A stretch of DNA of 64,000 nucleotides from Eremothecium cymbalariae DBVPG#7215 (taxonomy: Eukaryota > Ascomycota > Saccharomycetes > Saccharomycetales > Saccharomycetaceae): contig NC_016452.1 in assembly GCF_000235365.1 (NCBI RefSeq), positions 1 through 64,000 on the forward strand, read 5' to 3'. Within the stretch, counting starts at the first letter, position 1, and each line of letters begins with the position of its first letter. This document shows positions 1 to 8,926 of this stretch, in pieces. The notes under the pieces are model-generated. The model had not been told where the DNA came from, ran no database searches, and saw only the letters and a list, made by a program, of their open reading frames with translations. Made by a program: the position numbers and the translations under genes.

Positions 1-216
1 CACCACACCGCTGAGAGACCCGTACACCACACCGCTGAGAGACCCGTACACCACACCGCTGAGAGACCCGTACACCACACCGCTGAGAGACCCGTACACC
101 ACACCGCTGAGAGACCCGTACACCACACCGCTGAGAGACCCGTACACCACACCGCTGAGAGACCCGTACACCACACCGCTGAGAGACCCGTACACCACAC
201 CGCTGAGAGACCCGTA
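1..216. repeat. Telomeric repeat array, nine perfect 24-bp units
   Basis: Nine head-to-tail copies of a 24-bp unit, CACCACACCG followed by CTGAGAGACCCGTA, run without mismatch from base 1. The C-rich strand reads 5'->3' into the chromosome, as expected for a left telomere, so the complementary G-rich strand (containing GGTGTGGTG and ACGGGTCTC) would be the telomerase-extended 3' strand. Long, perfectly homogeneous units are typical of Kluyveromyces/Candida/Eremothecium telomeres rather than the irregular S. cerevisiae TG1-3 repeat. The unit nearly matches, from memory, the Ashbya gossypii telomeric repeat. The array is probably cut by the assembly end, so its true length is unknown. Confidence 0.93.
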
Positions 217-1270
217 CGCTGCTCCCTGAGAGACCCGTACACTGCTCCGCTCCCTCCCGTCGCCCGCCAGATCCACGTGACCCTCCTGGACCATACACTG
301 CTCCCTGAGAGACCCGTACGCTGCCTGAAACCGCTCCCTCCCGTCGCCCGCCAGATCCACGTGACCTCAACCATACGCTGCCCTGCCCTCAAGACCTCGC
401 TCCGCTGAGACCCGACGCTGCCTGAAACCGCTCCCTCCCGTCGCCCGCCAGATCCACGTGACCCTCCTGGACCATACACTGCTCCCTGAGAGACCGTACA
501 CTGCTCCCTGAGAGACCCGTACACTGCTCCCTGAGAGACCCGTCGCTGCCTGAAACCGCTCTCAAGACCCTCTCGCCAGATCCCACGTGACCTCAAGACC
601 ATACACTGCTCCCTGAGAGACCGTACACTGCTCCGCTGAGAGACCCGACGCTGCCTGAAACCACTTCTCAAGACCCACTCGCCAGATCCCACGTGACCTC
701 CAGACCCACCGTACGCTTGCCTGAAACCGCTCCCTCCCGTCCCCCGCCAGATACATCCACGTGACCTCAACCATACACTGTTCCCTGAGAGACCCGTACG
801 CTGCTCCCTGAGAGACCCGTACACTGCTCCGCTGAGAGACCCGTACACTGCCCTGCCCTCAAGACCTCGCTCCGCTGAGACCCGACGCTGCCTGAAACCG
901 CTCCCTCCCGTCGCCCGCCAGATCCACGTGACCCTCCTGGACCATACACTGCTCCCTGAGAGACCGTACACTGCTCCCTGAGAGACCCGTACACTGCTCC
1001 CTGAGAGACCCGTCGCTGCCTGAAACCGCTCTCAAGACCCTCTCGCCAGATCCCACGTGACCTCAACCATACGCTGCCCTGCCCTCAAGACCCGACGCTG
1101 CCTGAAACCACTTCTCAAGACCCACTCGCCAGATCCCACGTGACCTCCAGACCCACCGTACGCTTGCCTGAAACCGCTCCCTCCCGTCCCCCGCCAGATA
1201 CATCCACGTGACCTCAACCATACACTGTTCCCTGAGAGACCCGTACGCTGCTCCCTGAGAGACCCGTCGA
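217..1270. repeat. Subtelomeric degenerate telomere-derived repeats with long duplications
   Basis: The perfect array breaks at 217 into a mosaic of short motifs: GAGAGACCCGT (clearly telomere-derived), CTGCTCCCTGAGAGAC, CTGCCTGAAACCGCTCC and CCACGTGACC. Two long direct duplications are visible. Bases 378-596 recur at 848-1066 (about 219 bp, apparently identical), and 641-820 recur at 1088-1267 (about 180 bp, apparently identical). Open frames crossing this block in the minus direction are low-complexity by-products of the repeats and I do not call them genes. The repeat character ends at about 1270, where AT-rich unique DNA begins. Confidence 0.85.
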
Positions 1271-1417
1271 TCCAGATCACATCCACGTGATCTCATCCCC
1301 ATTCCCATAATCTTATCTAATAATTATTATTCGATTATATAAACTAATTATTTCACTCCATCATTCTTCCCCAGGCCTAGACGCGACCCTCTGCTTCCCA
1401 GACTCAGTCCACTTATT

Positions 1418-2308
1418 TCACTCAATTATTTCCCCAGCCTTTATATTATACATCAATGTGTCACACTCGAACTTACTTACTTCATCTTCAAGCTCAAAAA
1501 TGCTGTGCCTCCAGTAAATACATATCACCATCACAGGAACCGCCGCCATGGGCAACGCATCGAACGCATACAGGAACCACTCGCGCGTGATAATGTACCC
1601 ATCAAATCCTTGGAAAAACTCTACTAGTCTGATCACAGATCTCACCAGAATCAGCATACTTGCCGCAAAAAGCACCATGTTCAGTTTGAACCAAGTCCGC
1701 GAAATCGACTTCACCAGCGGCGACTTCGCCTCCGCCTGCATCGCAAACCGCACCTCCGTTATCATAAACAGCCCAAAGATTATCAACTGCACCACCAAAC
1801 CAACCGACACAATCCTGGTCCCTAGAGTTTGCTTCGACTCCGTAGCCATCATCCCTCCTCCCGTACATTGCATCATAAAACTGACAAGATCTCCTGTAAC
1901 AAAAACGGCCGTGAAAAATCTCGACGGTACAAATGACAGGCTTGTGAGCTGCAGCAGCCTTAACATTCTGCCAAAGAGCATGTATATCGAAGCAGCCATT
2001 AGCGCTGGTGCCACCAACACTAAACATGACTGTACAATATACGGTCCTAATGCATTCTGGTTATTGGATGAAACTATACGAGCAAGAAACCCCACAGCCT
2101 CAAACACACATCCCAGTAACAAACAAATATGCTTACTCCAAATGCTTCTCACAACCTTTTTCTCGAGCCCACGTCTGCGGTACACGCGCCCAAGATATTG
2201 TAACTGAACAACAAGCACCACAGCACAAACTGCAAAAACTATGGCAGATACTATTGCAGCAACCTTGGAAGGTGTGTACTTATACAATTGGTAATCTCTG
2301 GAGCTCAT
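1418..2308 (-). CDS. RTA1-like seven-TM lipid-translocating exporter family protein
   Basis: A 296-residue, strongly hydrophobic protein with about seven predicted membrane spans. The family signature (RTA1/RSB1/PUG1/YLR046C, Pfam RTA1) is visible: a YIVQSCLVLVAPALMAASIY segment followed by GR, and FVTGDLVSFMMQCTGGG in the middle. Members sit in the plasma membrane and are linked to sphingoid-base release, sterol or porphyrin handling and drug resistance; which of these applies here cannot be read from sequence. The frame stays open 11 codons upstream but only to a TTG, so the first ATG (2308) is taken as start. It is the first gene in from the telomere, a typical place for variable membrane transporters. 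Confidence 0.85.
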   Translation of the reverse strand: MSSRDYQLYKYTPSKVAAIVSAIVFAVCAVVLVVQLQYLGRVYRRRGLEKKVVRSIWSKHICLLLGCVFEAVGFLARIVSSNNQNALGPYIVQSCLVLVAPALMAASIYMLFGRMLRLLQLTSLSFVPSRFFTAVFVTGDLVSFMMQCTGGGMMATESKQTLGTRIVSVGLVVQLIIFGLFMITEVRFAMQAEAKSPLVKSISRTWFKLNMVLFAASMLILVRSVIRLVEFFQGFDGYIITREWFLYAFDALPMAAVPVMVICIYWRHSIFELEDEVSKFECDTLMYNIKAGEIIE

Positions 2309-4835
2309 CTTGGACCTGCTGTTTATCAAAAAGGTCTGCAAAGTTCATATCAGCAAAACCACCCACCGCCTTATATAGAGTGCAGCAGTATGGATAAGTC
2401 CACTTTTTTTTCTTCAAGTTTGACATCGAGGCTTAGTTGATGGGAGCCCTTTTGAAAACAACGCCCTTACCAGAACGCAAAGTATTGCCTGCGTTACACA
2501 TGATAGTATGATACATTTCTTGAGGGGAAGGCTCTACAAATTCGTAATTTGTAGGCTGTACTAGTTCAATACCTACTACTGGTAATACGATCTTAATGTA
2601 ACATCAGGATCTATTAGCTGAATGAAAATTTGATCAAAACAAACCTAGAAATTATTCTGGCACCAAAAAAATTTCAAATCCTAAATTAGTAGCTTTTTCT
2701 CACAGCTACTGTACAGATTTTCTATATTCGAGTAGGCACCACACCAAGATCTTACCTTCCAATTTTCAGCCTTCTTAAATTCTGGGGAATCAATTGTTAC
2801 AATATACCACCGCCAAACTTCTTATCAGCTCATGGTATAGCCACTTTTCATCTTGGCTTGTTCTTTTTGTAACATTCTTCACTCTATGACGCAGAGAACA
2901 ATTAAATGCACACAGCGACCTCACATTCAAAATATTCCGAACTGGGGCAAAAGATTTATTCTCCGAATACGTGTACGGTTCACAAGTTCCAGGATGTTCA
3001 TCTTGTGTAGCAACGCTCACTAATACTGTTACTACTTCCCCGAAACTGGTGGAATGTAATAAAAGGCCCTGCTTCACCTCCAAGATCACCCCTGTTATAT
3101 ATAACACATGCTATACAATAGCATACCGCTATATCTCAACAACAACAATTCTCCGTGACGGGGAAAATTGATCCCCAATCCGAGGAGCGACAGGATCCAT
3201 ATGATATTAAAAAATTATTAAATTAATAATAATTCCTCCAACAATAAATATACTTGGGGAAAAACCTTCCTGCCATATATGGACACTTGAATACATGATT
3301 TCACCACCTGAAACCAGGTGTAAATTAATTGCAGAACCTACCAACTCTATGCCATATGAAGTTTCATGTCTGTGTCACTTCACATATACACATTCAGAAT
3401 ATTCAATTATGTAATGACGCTCTTGGCGTCGCGCTGCAAAATGGCTGTTGGCCCGAGACAGGCATGAATGCCATGATCCCATACTGTACTAAGACGCTCT
3501 CTCGACAGAGGTATATACCATGCACACTAATTGGCTGTTCAATTAAAACTCTGCCAGGTTGATAAACCTGCCCCGACCCACACCGCCAGCGTTGCATATT
3601 AATAATAATCCTCACCTCCAGGTTTTTACACTCTACATCTATACATATCACTTGGTGACGCAGACAAGAGTTACGGCCGAATTGATCCCATGCCACTATA
3701 GCAAGTTACGACATTCAAAAGGGTGTATATTGACATTCTATTGCGTTGGCAGCGGTTATCTATCTCGCAGAGAGCCTGCGCCCCTTCTGCTCGCTCCACT
3801 GCCACTTTCGTGCTGGCTGCAAGATCTTGGTCACCAGTAGTAGTGCTTGCTTTTACAGATTAAATGCAGTGTCCCTAACAAAGACAGAGACGTGACATCG
3901 CGCGGCCAACTACCGCTAGTATATAGGACAGGAATAACTAACCCCCCATTGCAGTAAAGAACAATCGGTTATCGCCTTGCATGGGCGAAGCCGATTGCGC
4001 CTGATCTCAGGTGACATGCTATAACGGCAATTGTCTTAAGACTTAGTAACATTGCGAAAAGTACACCCTCCATTAAAAATAGGCAGTTCAACAATTCGCT
4101 CTACCGCTACATACATTTATATATACCTGGATGTTATAATTTTCATCGCAAAACCCCACGTTGTAAGTACTTCTCTCCTTAAAAACGAACAAATGATGGA
4201 GGACGGCTCACCACCCTCGAATCAAATATACTAAATGTACAACAATGGCTCTCTCATTGTGTATATTTCAAGTAGATATATTTATAGACAGCCATCCGGG
4301 CTTGTACGTAACAGGAAATGTTAATCAGACGCGCTAATCAAGGGGCTGGATCTGAAATCTACACTCGCCTAACACCAATGGTAATACCTACCCCTACCAT
4401 TCCAAATGTGGATAGTTCAGTATTATATAACTCCTTCCTTGTCCTCTCTGGATCTCAGACGCTGCAGGTACAAGCAGACGTAATTCTAGGAGTACGAATA
4501 ACTGGCTGACTGTCACATGATGTTCATTAGATGAGAACTTATATACTATACCGGGTCTCTACGTCACCTTCAACTAACTCTTTTTGCCCTGTAGATTGAG
4601 TCTTCGTGCCTGCTCTTCGTTGCTATTAGTTGGGAGTTCCCCGATTCGCTCCCCAGTTAATTTATATCTCCAATTATATCGATGCTACGGATCTGGAGTA
4701 GACGACAGGATGCAGGTTTTAACTCATATATTTAGAGCTTAGATCTAGATAAAACGATTTGGAATCACCCTTAGTTGGCTCTGTTTAGGCACCAGATCTA
4801 CCCAAAGGAACGACCAGGTCCGAGTACTGTCCGAG
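2309..4835. other. Gene-poor telomere-proximal intergenic DNA
   Basis: About 2.5 kb of AT-rich DNA between the RTA1-like gene and the next gene. Open frames of 60-105 codons exist on both strands but none shows a recognisable domain, and several overlap in conflicting frames. The only stretch that reads like former coding sequence is at 2433-2693 on the minus strand, listed separately. No tRNA, LTR or complete mobile element was seen. Confidence 0.6.
2433..2693 (-). pseudogene. Possible degraded gene remnant, C-terminal fragment
   Basis: A minus-strand frame open from 2603 to a TAA at 2433-2435 encodes 56 residues without an early Met. Its composition looks protein-like, including QPTNYEFVEPSPQEMYHTIM and NAGNTLRSGKGVVFKRAPIN. 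Just upstream, in a different frame, 2652-2693 reads ATNLGFEIFLVPE and then stops. Two protein-like pieces in shifted frames, with stops between them and no start codon, suggest a decayed gene in subtelomeric DNA. I do not recognise the family. It could also be chance, or a spliced gene whose signals I missed. Confidence 0.22.
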
Positions 4836-6812
4836 ATGTCTACAGCCAAGAAGCATTCACGACAGTGTTTACTAGAAGGGTGCTTTCAACTTAAGAAGTC
4901 TCAGATTGCATGCGACAAAAGGAAGGCAGTCTGTCATAAATACGCCAAAAGAAACATAGCATATGCTTACGAATTGAGATTTGTCTTTCAAGATGGAAGT
5001 GGCAGTAAGAAGAGGGCGTCCAAACGTGGCTTAAGATCTAAGGGCGCCGGCGGCGGCAGCAACAACAACAACAACAGCAGCAGCAGCAGCAACAACAACG
5101 ACAAGCCTCAACATAGTATTATCCCTTCACTTCCTAGCAGCTCGGCCACTCTGCACGCATCTGCCGATGAAATTACACAACATTTGGTTCTTGATCCTCC
5201 AGATCTGGGTCTTTGTGACGCTGTGCCAACTGATGACCATCAGGCAACTAAGTGCACACAGGACTGCAATTTTCCGGGGCTTCTGCTTTACGATGACATG
5301 ACGAACGCTGATTTTACTATTCCAGAATTCCTGTATGCATCGTCTATAAACTTCCCACTCTTTGATCCGGACGAGTATTCTGCAACTGCTAGTTTAAATA
5401 TCAGCTATGGGGGGAAACCGTGGCACGGATTTCAAGCTGAATGGAGGAAGTCAGAGTGTTTGATCAGCTCAACAGTCCTAAAGGATAACGATCCAATTCA
5501 GGAACATTTTGCAGATAGTCAGAGTGATCAGCTCCTTGAAAATGTTGGCTTCCAGAATTACATACCGTTCGGCTTCGTTTGGACTATGGCCAGATGCACT
5601 TACTTATTTAGTAATTTCCCAACATTTCCTGATAGCAAGATTGAAACATTAATGTCTATGTTATGGACTATCAATGCGCAGTATTCTGTAATAGAGTACG
5701 CACTACGGTGTAACTGCGCGCTATACTTGAAAAACGTTTATGAAACTGGAAATAATAGAAGGCTCTTTGATCTGTGGAGCGCCGTAGCAGAATCACCTGA
5801 CTTGCAGTTTTCCATTGTTGAATTAACTACTAGAATACAAAAGACTCTGGACTTTACTGAGTACATAGCAGGGGCATTCGCTATATTTTTGTTGTTCGCT
5901 GCGAAGGCCGCCCTTGAAGGTTCTGAGGAATCAGATTGCAAAGAATTTCATAAAATACTTAGTCACGGACATCAATTGAAACCCAATGATATATATTTGA
6001 CTGATTTGGAATCAAGTTCAATCTTTGTACTTCAGTTCCTTGAGGCCTGGTTTTCTCAAACTGAGTTGATGGCTTGTTTTCTTTCAGATAATGGCGGTGC
6101 TTTTGAGGATGTCAGTGAAATAAGTCATTTCTTCGATGCCGAGTTTCTGGACTTTTACACGTTTAATGGAAAATATGACCTTATTAAAGGTTGTATGAAT
6201 GGTTTTAATGGTATTTACCGCCGATTGTATTCAAAGATGGCCGAATTCAAGGGAAGGGGTGTCCCGTTAAGTGGTCGGCATATCATTAAGCACAAGTTAT
6301 TAAATTCGGATGAATCGTTGTCTCAAGAATTGCTAGAGTTTGGACAAGCACTCATGTTGGAACTGGATTTCAGCGGTAATAATGAATTTGAATTCAGTGG
6401 CTTATACAAAATCGGGGACAGCGCTTTAGAATATGCTATGAAAAATTGCAATGAGATGCATTCCATTGGGCTGAAGTTATATTTGAAGGTATTCTTTATA
6501 AATGATTCTTTGCCGTCTTTGGAGTTGCTAAAGTTACTTGAAGGATTGCTATATTCCTGTTTTCAATTTAGCTGTTATTCCAATCCAAGTGCATTCTGCC
6601 ACTTCTACGTTTACCTTGGTGCCGTGGTGTCATTGTTTATGGGACATGTTATCTTGTTTGATCAATTTAAAGATTTACTGCAGAAATTTGTGAACAGTGG
6701 TATGAGCCAGGCAAGAAATAGCTTGGAACGATTGCGCTATATCTCTCTAGTTTTGGAAGCAAGGAACTATGCACTGTTAATTAATACAGAACAAGGTTGT
6801 GGTCTGTATTGA
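4836..6812 (+). CDS. Zn2Cys6-type transcription-factor-like protein with a degenerate zinc cluster
   Basis: 658 residues. Residues 16-43 keep the exact spacing of a fungal Zn2Cys6 domain (C-x2-C-x6-C-x6-C-x2-C-x6-C) and its basic body (IACDKRKAVC, KRN), but only C16, C26 and C33 remain; the other three ligand positions are L19, Y36 and Y43. A poly-Asn/Ser linker follows (about residues 72-90). The rest is a long helical region resembling the fungal-specific transcription-factor middle domain of UGA3/LYS14-like regulators; no closer assignment is possible by eye. The ATG at 4836 is the first in frame. With half the metal ligands lost, sequence-specific DNA binding is doubtful: a regulator without DNA contact, or a gene drifting near a telomere. 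The frame is otherwise intact. Confidence 0.7.
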   Translation: MSTAKKHSRQCLLEGCFQLKKSQIACDKRKAVCHKYAKRNIAYAYELRFVFQDGSGSKKRASKRGLRSKGAGGGSNNNNNSSSSSNNNDKPQHSIIPSLPSSSATLHASADEITQHLVLDPPDLGLCDAVPTDDHQATKCTQDCNFPGLLLYDDMTNADFTIPEFLYASSINFPLFDPDEYSATASLNISYGGKPWHGFQAEWRKSECLISSTVLKDNDPIQEHFADSQSDQLLENVGFQNYIPFGFVWTMARCTYLFSNFPTFPDSKIETLMSMLWTINAQYSVIEYALRCNCALYLKNVYETGNNRRLFDLWSAVAESPDLQFSIVELTTRIQKTLDFTEYIAGAFAIFLLFAAKAALEGSEESDCKEFHKILSHGHQLKPNDIYLTDLESSSIFVLQFLEAWFSQTELMACFLSDNGGAFEDVSEISHFFDAEFLDFYTFNGKYDLIKGCMNGFNGIYRRLYSKMAEFKGRGVPLSGRHIIKHKLLNSDESLSQELLEFGQALMLELDFSGNNEFEFSGLYKIGDSALEYAMKNCNEMHSIGLKLYLKVFFINDSLPSLELLKLLEGLLYSCFQFSCYSNPSAFCHFYVYLGAVVSLFMGHVILFDQFKDLLQKFVNSGMSQARNSLERLRYISLVLEARNYALLINTEQGCGLY

Positions 6813-7225
6813 CTAGTCCAAGTTTCTGAAAGGCTGCTGGTTCACCCAGTTAATTTTATTGTAAATTGTAGCCGAAGGCTTTATGTATGTAGGACTAGAT
6901 TGATTCTAATGTTATAAGAACAAGTTCCTCTCCCCACCTCACTAACTTGAACAGGAAGATCGCCTCCCATATCCATGCCAAAGAGAATCCGCAAAATCCA
7001 CTCGGTAGTCTAAGGATGAAGAAAACACCACTAATAATAATATATCGATGATATAACTAACTAACTATAACATATTTATACGGTGACTATCTAGTTATTT
7101 CATCATTCATAACTATATCTTCGTACTAGTGCCAAACGTTTCCAATGGTCAGTTACTTTAAGAGCACCGTGATGCCGGACAAAAAGGGCCAGATTTTTTC
7201 ATACAGACTAGCTGACTAACAAAAA
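6813..7225. other. Convergent intergenic region
   Basis: 413 bp between two genes transcribed toward each other; it must hold both 3' ends. AT-rich with no open frame of interest. One ATGCCGGACAA motif at 7172-7182 is the same motif found twice in the POT1/BNR1 promoter. Confidence 0.6.
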
Positions 7226-8437
7226 TTATTCCCTAACAAAAATTGCAGCTGCACCCATACCGCTACCGATACACATACTGGTACAACCAATCTGGCCAGG
7301 CTCCAATTCTCTGAGGATGGTAGCCACTTGACGAGCACCAGTGCAGCCCAATGGGTGGCCAATGGCAATAGCACCACCCCGTGGGTTTAACTTCTTCTTG
7401 TCGATACCCAACTTCTCAACACAATACAACGCCTGGGCAGCAAAAGCCTCGTTAATCTCGAAAATGTCAACATCACTGATGTCCAAACCAGTAGATTTCA
7501 AGACTGCGGGGATAGCATACGCGGGGCCGACGCCCATGATCTCGGGTGGAACACCAACAACCTGGAACGCAACGTATTTACCGATAATTGAGAGACCTAG
7601 CTGCTCAGCAACCGATCTTTTAGCCAAAAGAACAGCAGCAGCCCCGTCGGATACCTGAGACGCATTACCTGCAGTAGTAACACCGCCGTCCTTGATGAAT
7701 GCGGGTCTCAACTTGGACAAACTTTCCGCAGTAACTCCCTTTCTTGGCCCCTCATCCCTGGAAATCACTTTGCCATCCGGCGTGGAGATTGGCAAAACCT
7801 CCTCGTCGAATAAACCATTTGACACAGCAGCCTCCGCTTTTTGGTAAGAATCCGCGGCAAACTCGTCCTGAACAGACCTAGGTATCTTATATGCTTTAGC
7901 CACGTTCTCATTGGTAAATCCCATAGGAATGTAACACTTGCGTGCCTCACGATCCTTCTGCAACTCAGCAGAGACATGATCAAACGAGAAGTTGGCGTAA
8001 TGGCCCGTCATAGACTCGACACCAACAGCCAAACCAACATTTATCTGGCCCATTCCAATCTTGTTAGCAATATCGTTGACAGCAGTCAAACCAGAAGAGC
8101 ACTGTCTATTTATAGCTACTAGAGGAGCCGTGTATGGCACACCAGCGGCCAAACATGCTGCCCTGTGTTCATTGGCTCCTGCACCAGGGTTCAACACATT
8201 CCCGACCGCAACTTCTTGGATCAAATTCTTGTCGATGTTAGCCTTCTCAAAAAACTTCACCAAAAACTCATACAACAATTGGTCACTCGATAGATCCTTA
8301 AATCCACCTTTAAACCCCTTGGCAATAGCAGTACGGTATGCAGCAACAATCACAACGTCGTCTGGACCTTTAGAAGTGGCAAGCGCACGTGATTGAACCT
8401 CAATATGGTCCCTAATGTTGTTTAATCTATTAGACAT
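7226..8437 (-). CDS. POT1: Peroxisomal 3-ketoacyl-CoA thiolase (beta-oxidation)
   Basis: 403 residues, close to yeast Pot1 (417). It catalyses thiolytic cleavage of 3-ketoacyl-CoA to acetyl-CoA and a shortened acyl-CoA, the last step of peroxisomal beta-oxidation. The acyl-accepting cysteine is C113 in NRQCSSGLTAVND; the catalytic His and second Cys are H361 (GHPLGCTGARQ) and C389 (MCIGSGMGAAAIF). The N-terminus carries a PTS2-like peroxisomal signal, RLNNIRDHI, of the form RL-x5-H-x; the last position is Ile where Leu/Ala is usual. The ATG at 8437 puts this signal at residues 4-12. It is divergent to BNR1, as POT1 (YIL160C) is to BNR1 (YIL159W) in S. cerevisiae. Confidence 0.97.
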   Translation of the reverse strand: MSNRLNNIRDHIEVQSRALATSKGPDDVVIVAAYRTAIAKGFKGGFKDLSSDQLLYEFLVKFFEKANIDKNLIQEVAVGNVLNPGAGANEHRAACLAAGVPYTAPLVAINRQCSSGLTAVNDIANKIGMGQINVGLAVGVESMTGHYANFSFDHVSAELQKDREARKCYIPMGFTNENVAKAYKIPRSVQDEFAADSYQKAEAAVSNGLFDEEVLPISTPDGKVISRDEGPRKGVTAESLSKLRPAFIKDGGVTTAGNASQVSDGAAAVLLAKRSVAEQLGLSIIGKYVAFQVVGVPPEIMGVGPAYAIPAVLKSTGLDISDVDIFEINEAFAAQALYCVEKLGIDKKKLNPRGGAIAIGHPLGCTGARQVATILRELEPGQIGCTSMCIGSGMGAAAIFVRE

Positions 8438-8926
8438 GGCAAAAGAACAGCGGATTACTCGGTATAGCTGCTTAACGTCCTCCTAAAAAACCCCACAGCA
8501 ATATAACTCCTCTCGGGTTTCTCACCTTTATATATATATATAATTAAACCTCAATTGTTAAAGTTGGAGTTAATTAGTAAATCCTTAAAGGGCATAAAGT
8601 CCTTAGACAATTTTAACCCCAATCTTGCCTGTCCGAAATCCAGAAAGGGGCAAGGGATAAAATCCGGTCCCCTTCATGCCGGACAAGAGAACGGTCCCGG
8701 ACAAAATCGTTGCTCCATCCCATGCCGGACAATGGCGCGTAGTGCCTAGTCATCGAACCTGGGCGGACAGGCGACGGTTCAAACAGAAATGTGCGTTGTA
8801 CACTCGAAAAACGACGTACTAATAAGTGAAGAGACAAAATGGAGGGAACAATAGCTTTGTGACATTAGTACAGTTGAGTTGAATATAGCTGATCAATTGG
8901 CGAAGCAGAGAGAAGTTAGATGATTA
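8438..8926. other. POT1/BNR1 divergent promoter region
   Basis: 489 bp between divergently transcribed genes. The POT1-proximal part is AT-rich, with a run of TATATA around 8528-8541 that could serve as a TATA element. The BNR1-proximal part holds a cluster of CGGACA motifs (listed separately). An out-of-frame ATG at 8920-8922 immediately precedes the BNR1 start. No additional gene is visible. Confidence 0.6.
8627..8769. promoter_or_regulatory. Cluster of CGGACA motifs, candidate zinc-cluster factor sites
   Basis: Five CGGACA cores fall within about 140 bp: reverse orientation at 8627-8632, then forward at about 8680, 8698, 8726 and 8764. Two are extended identical copies, ATGCCGGACAA (8676-8686 and 8722-8732). 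CGG half-sites in pairs, including one CGG-N11-CCG arrangement starting near 8664, are typical targets of fungal Zn2Cys6 regulators. POT1 in S. cerevisiae is controlled by the CGG-based oleate response element, but the spacing here is not an exact match, so the factor is unknown. Confidence 0.4.

Noticed and set aside
389..1308. Several 65-99 codon minus-strand open frames in the subtelomere
   Set aside because: They translate the repeat units, are identical between duplicated copies, and resemble no protein.
3540..3600. Short inverted repeat CAGGTTGATAAACCTG suggestive of a tRNA arm
   Set aside because: No A/B-box pair or cloverleaf could be built around it.
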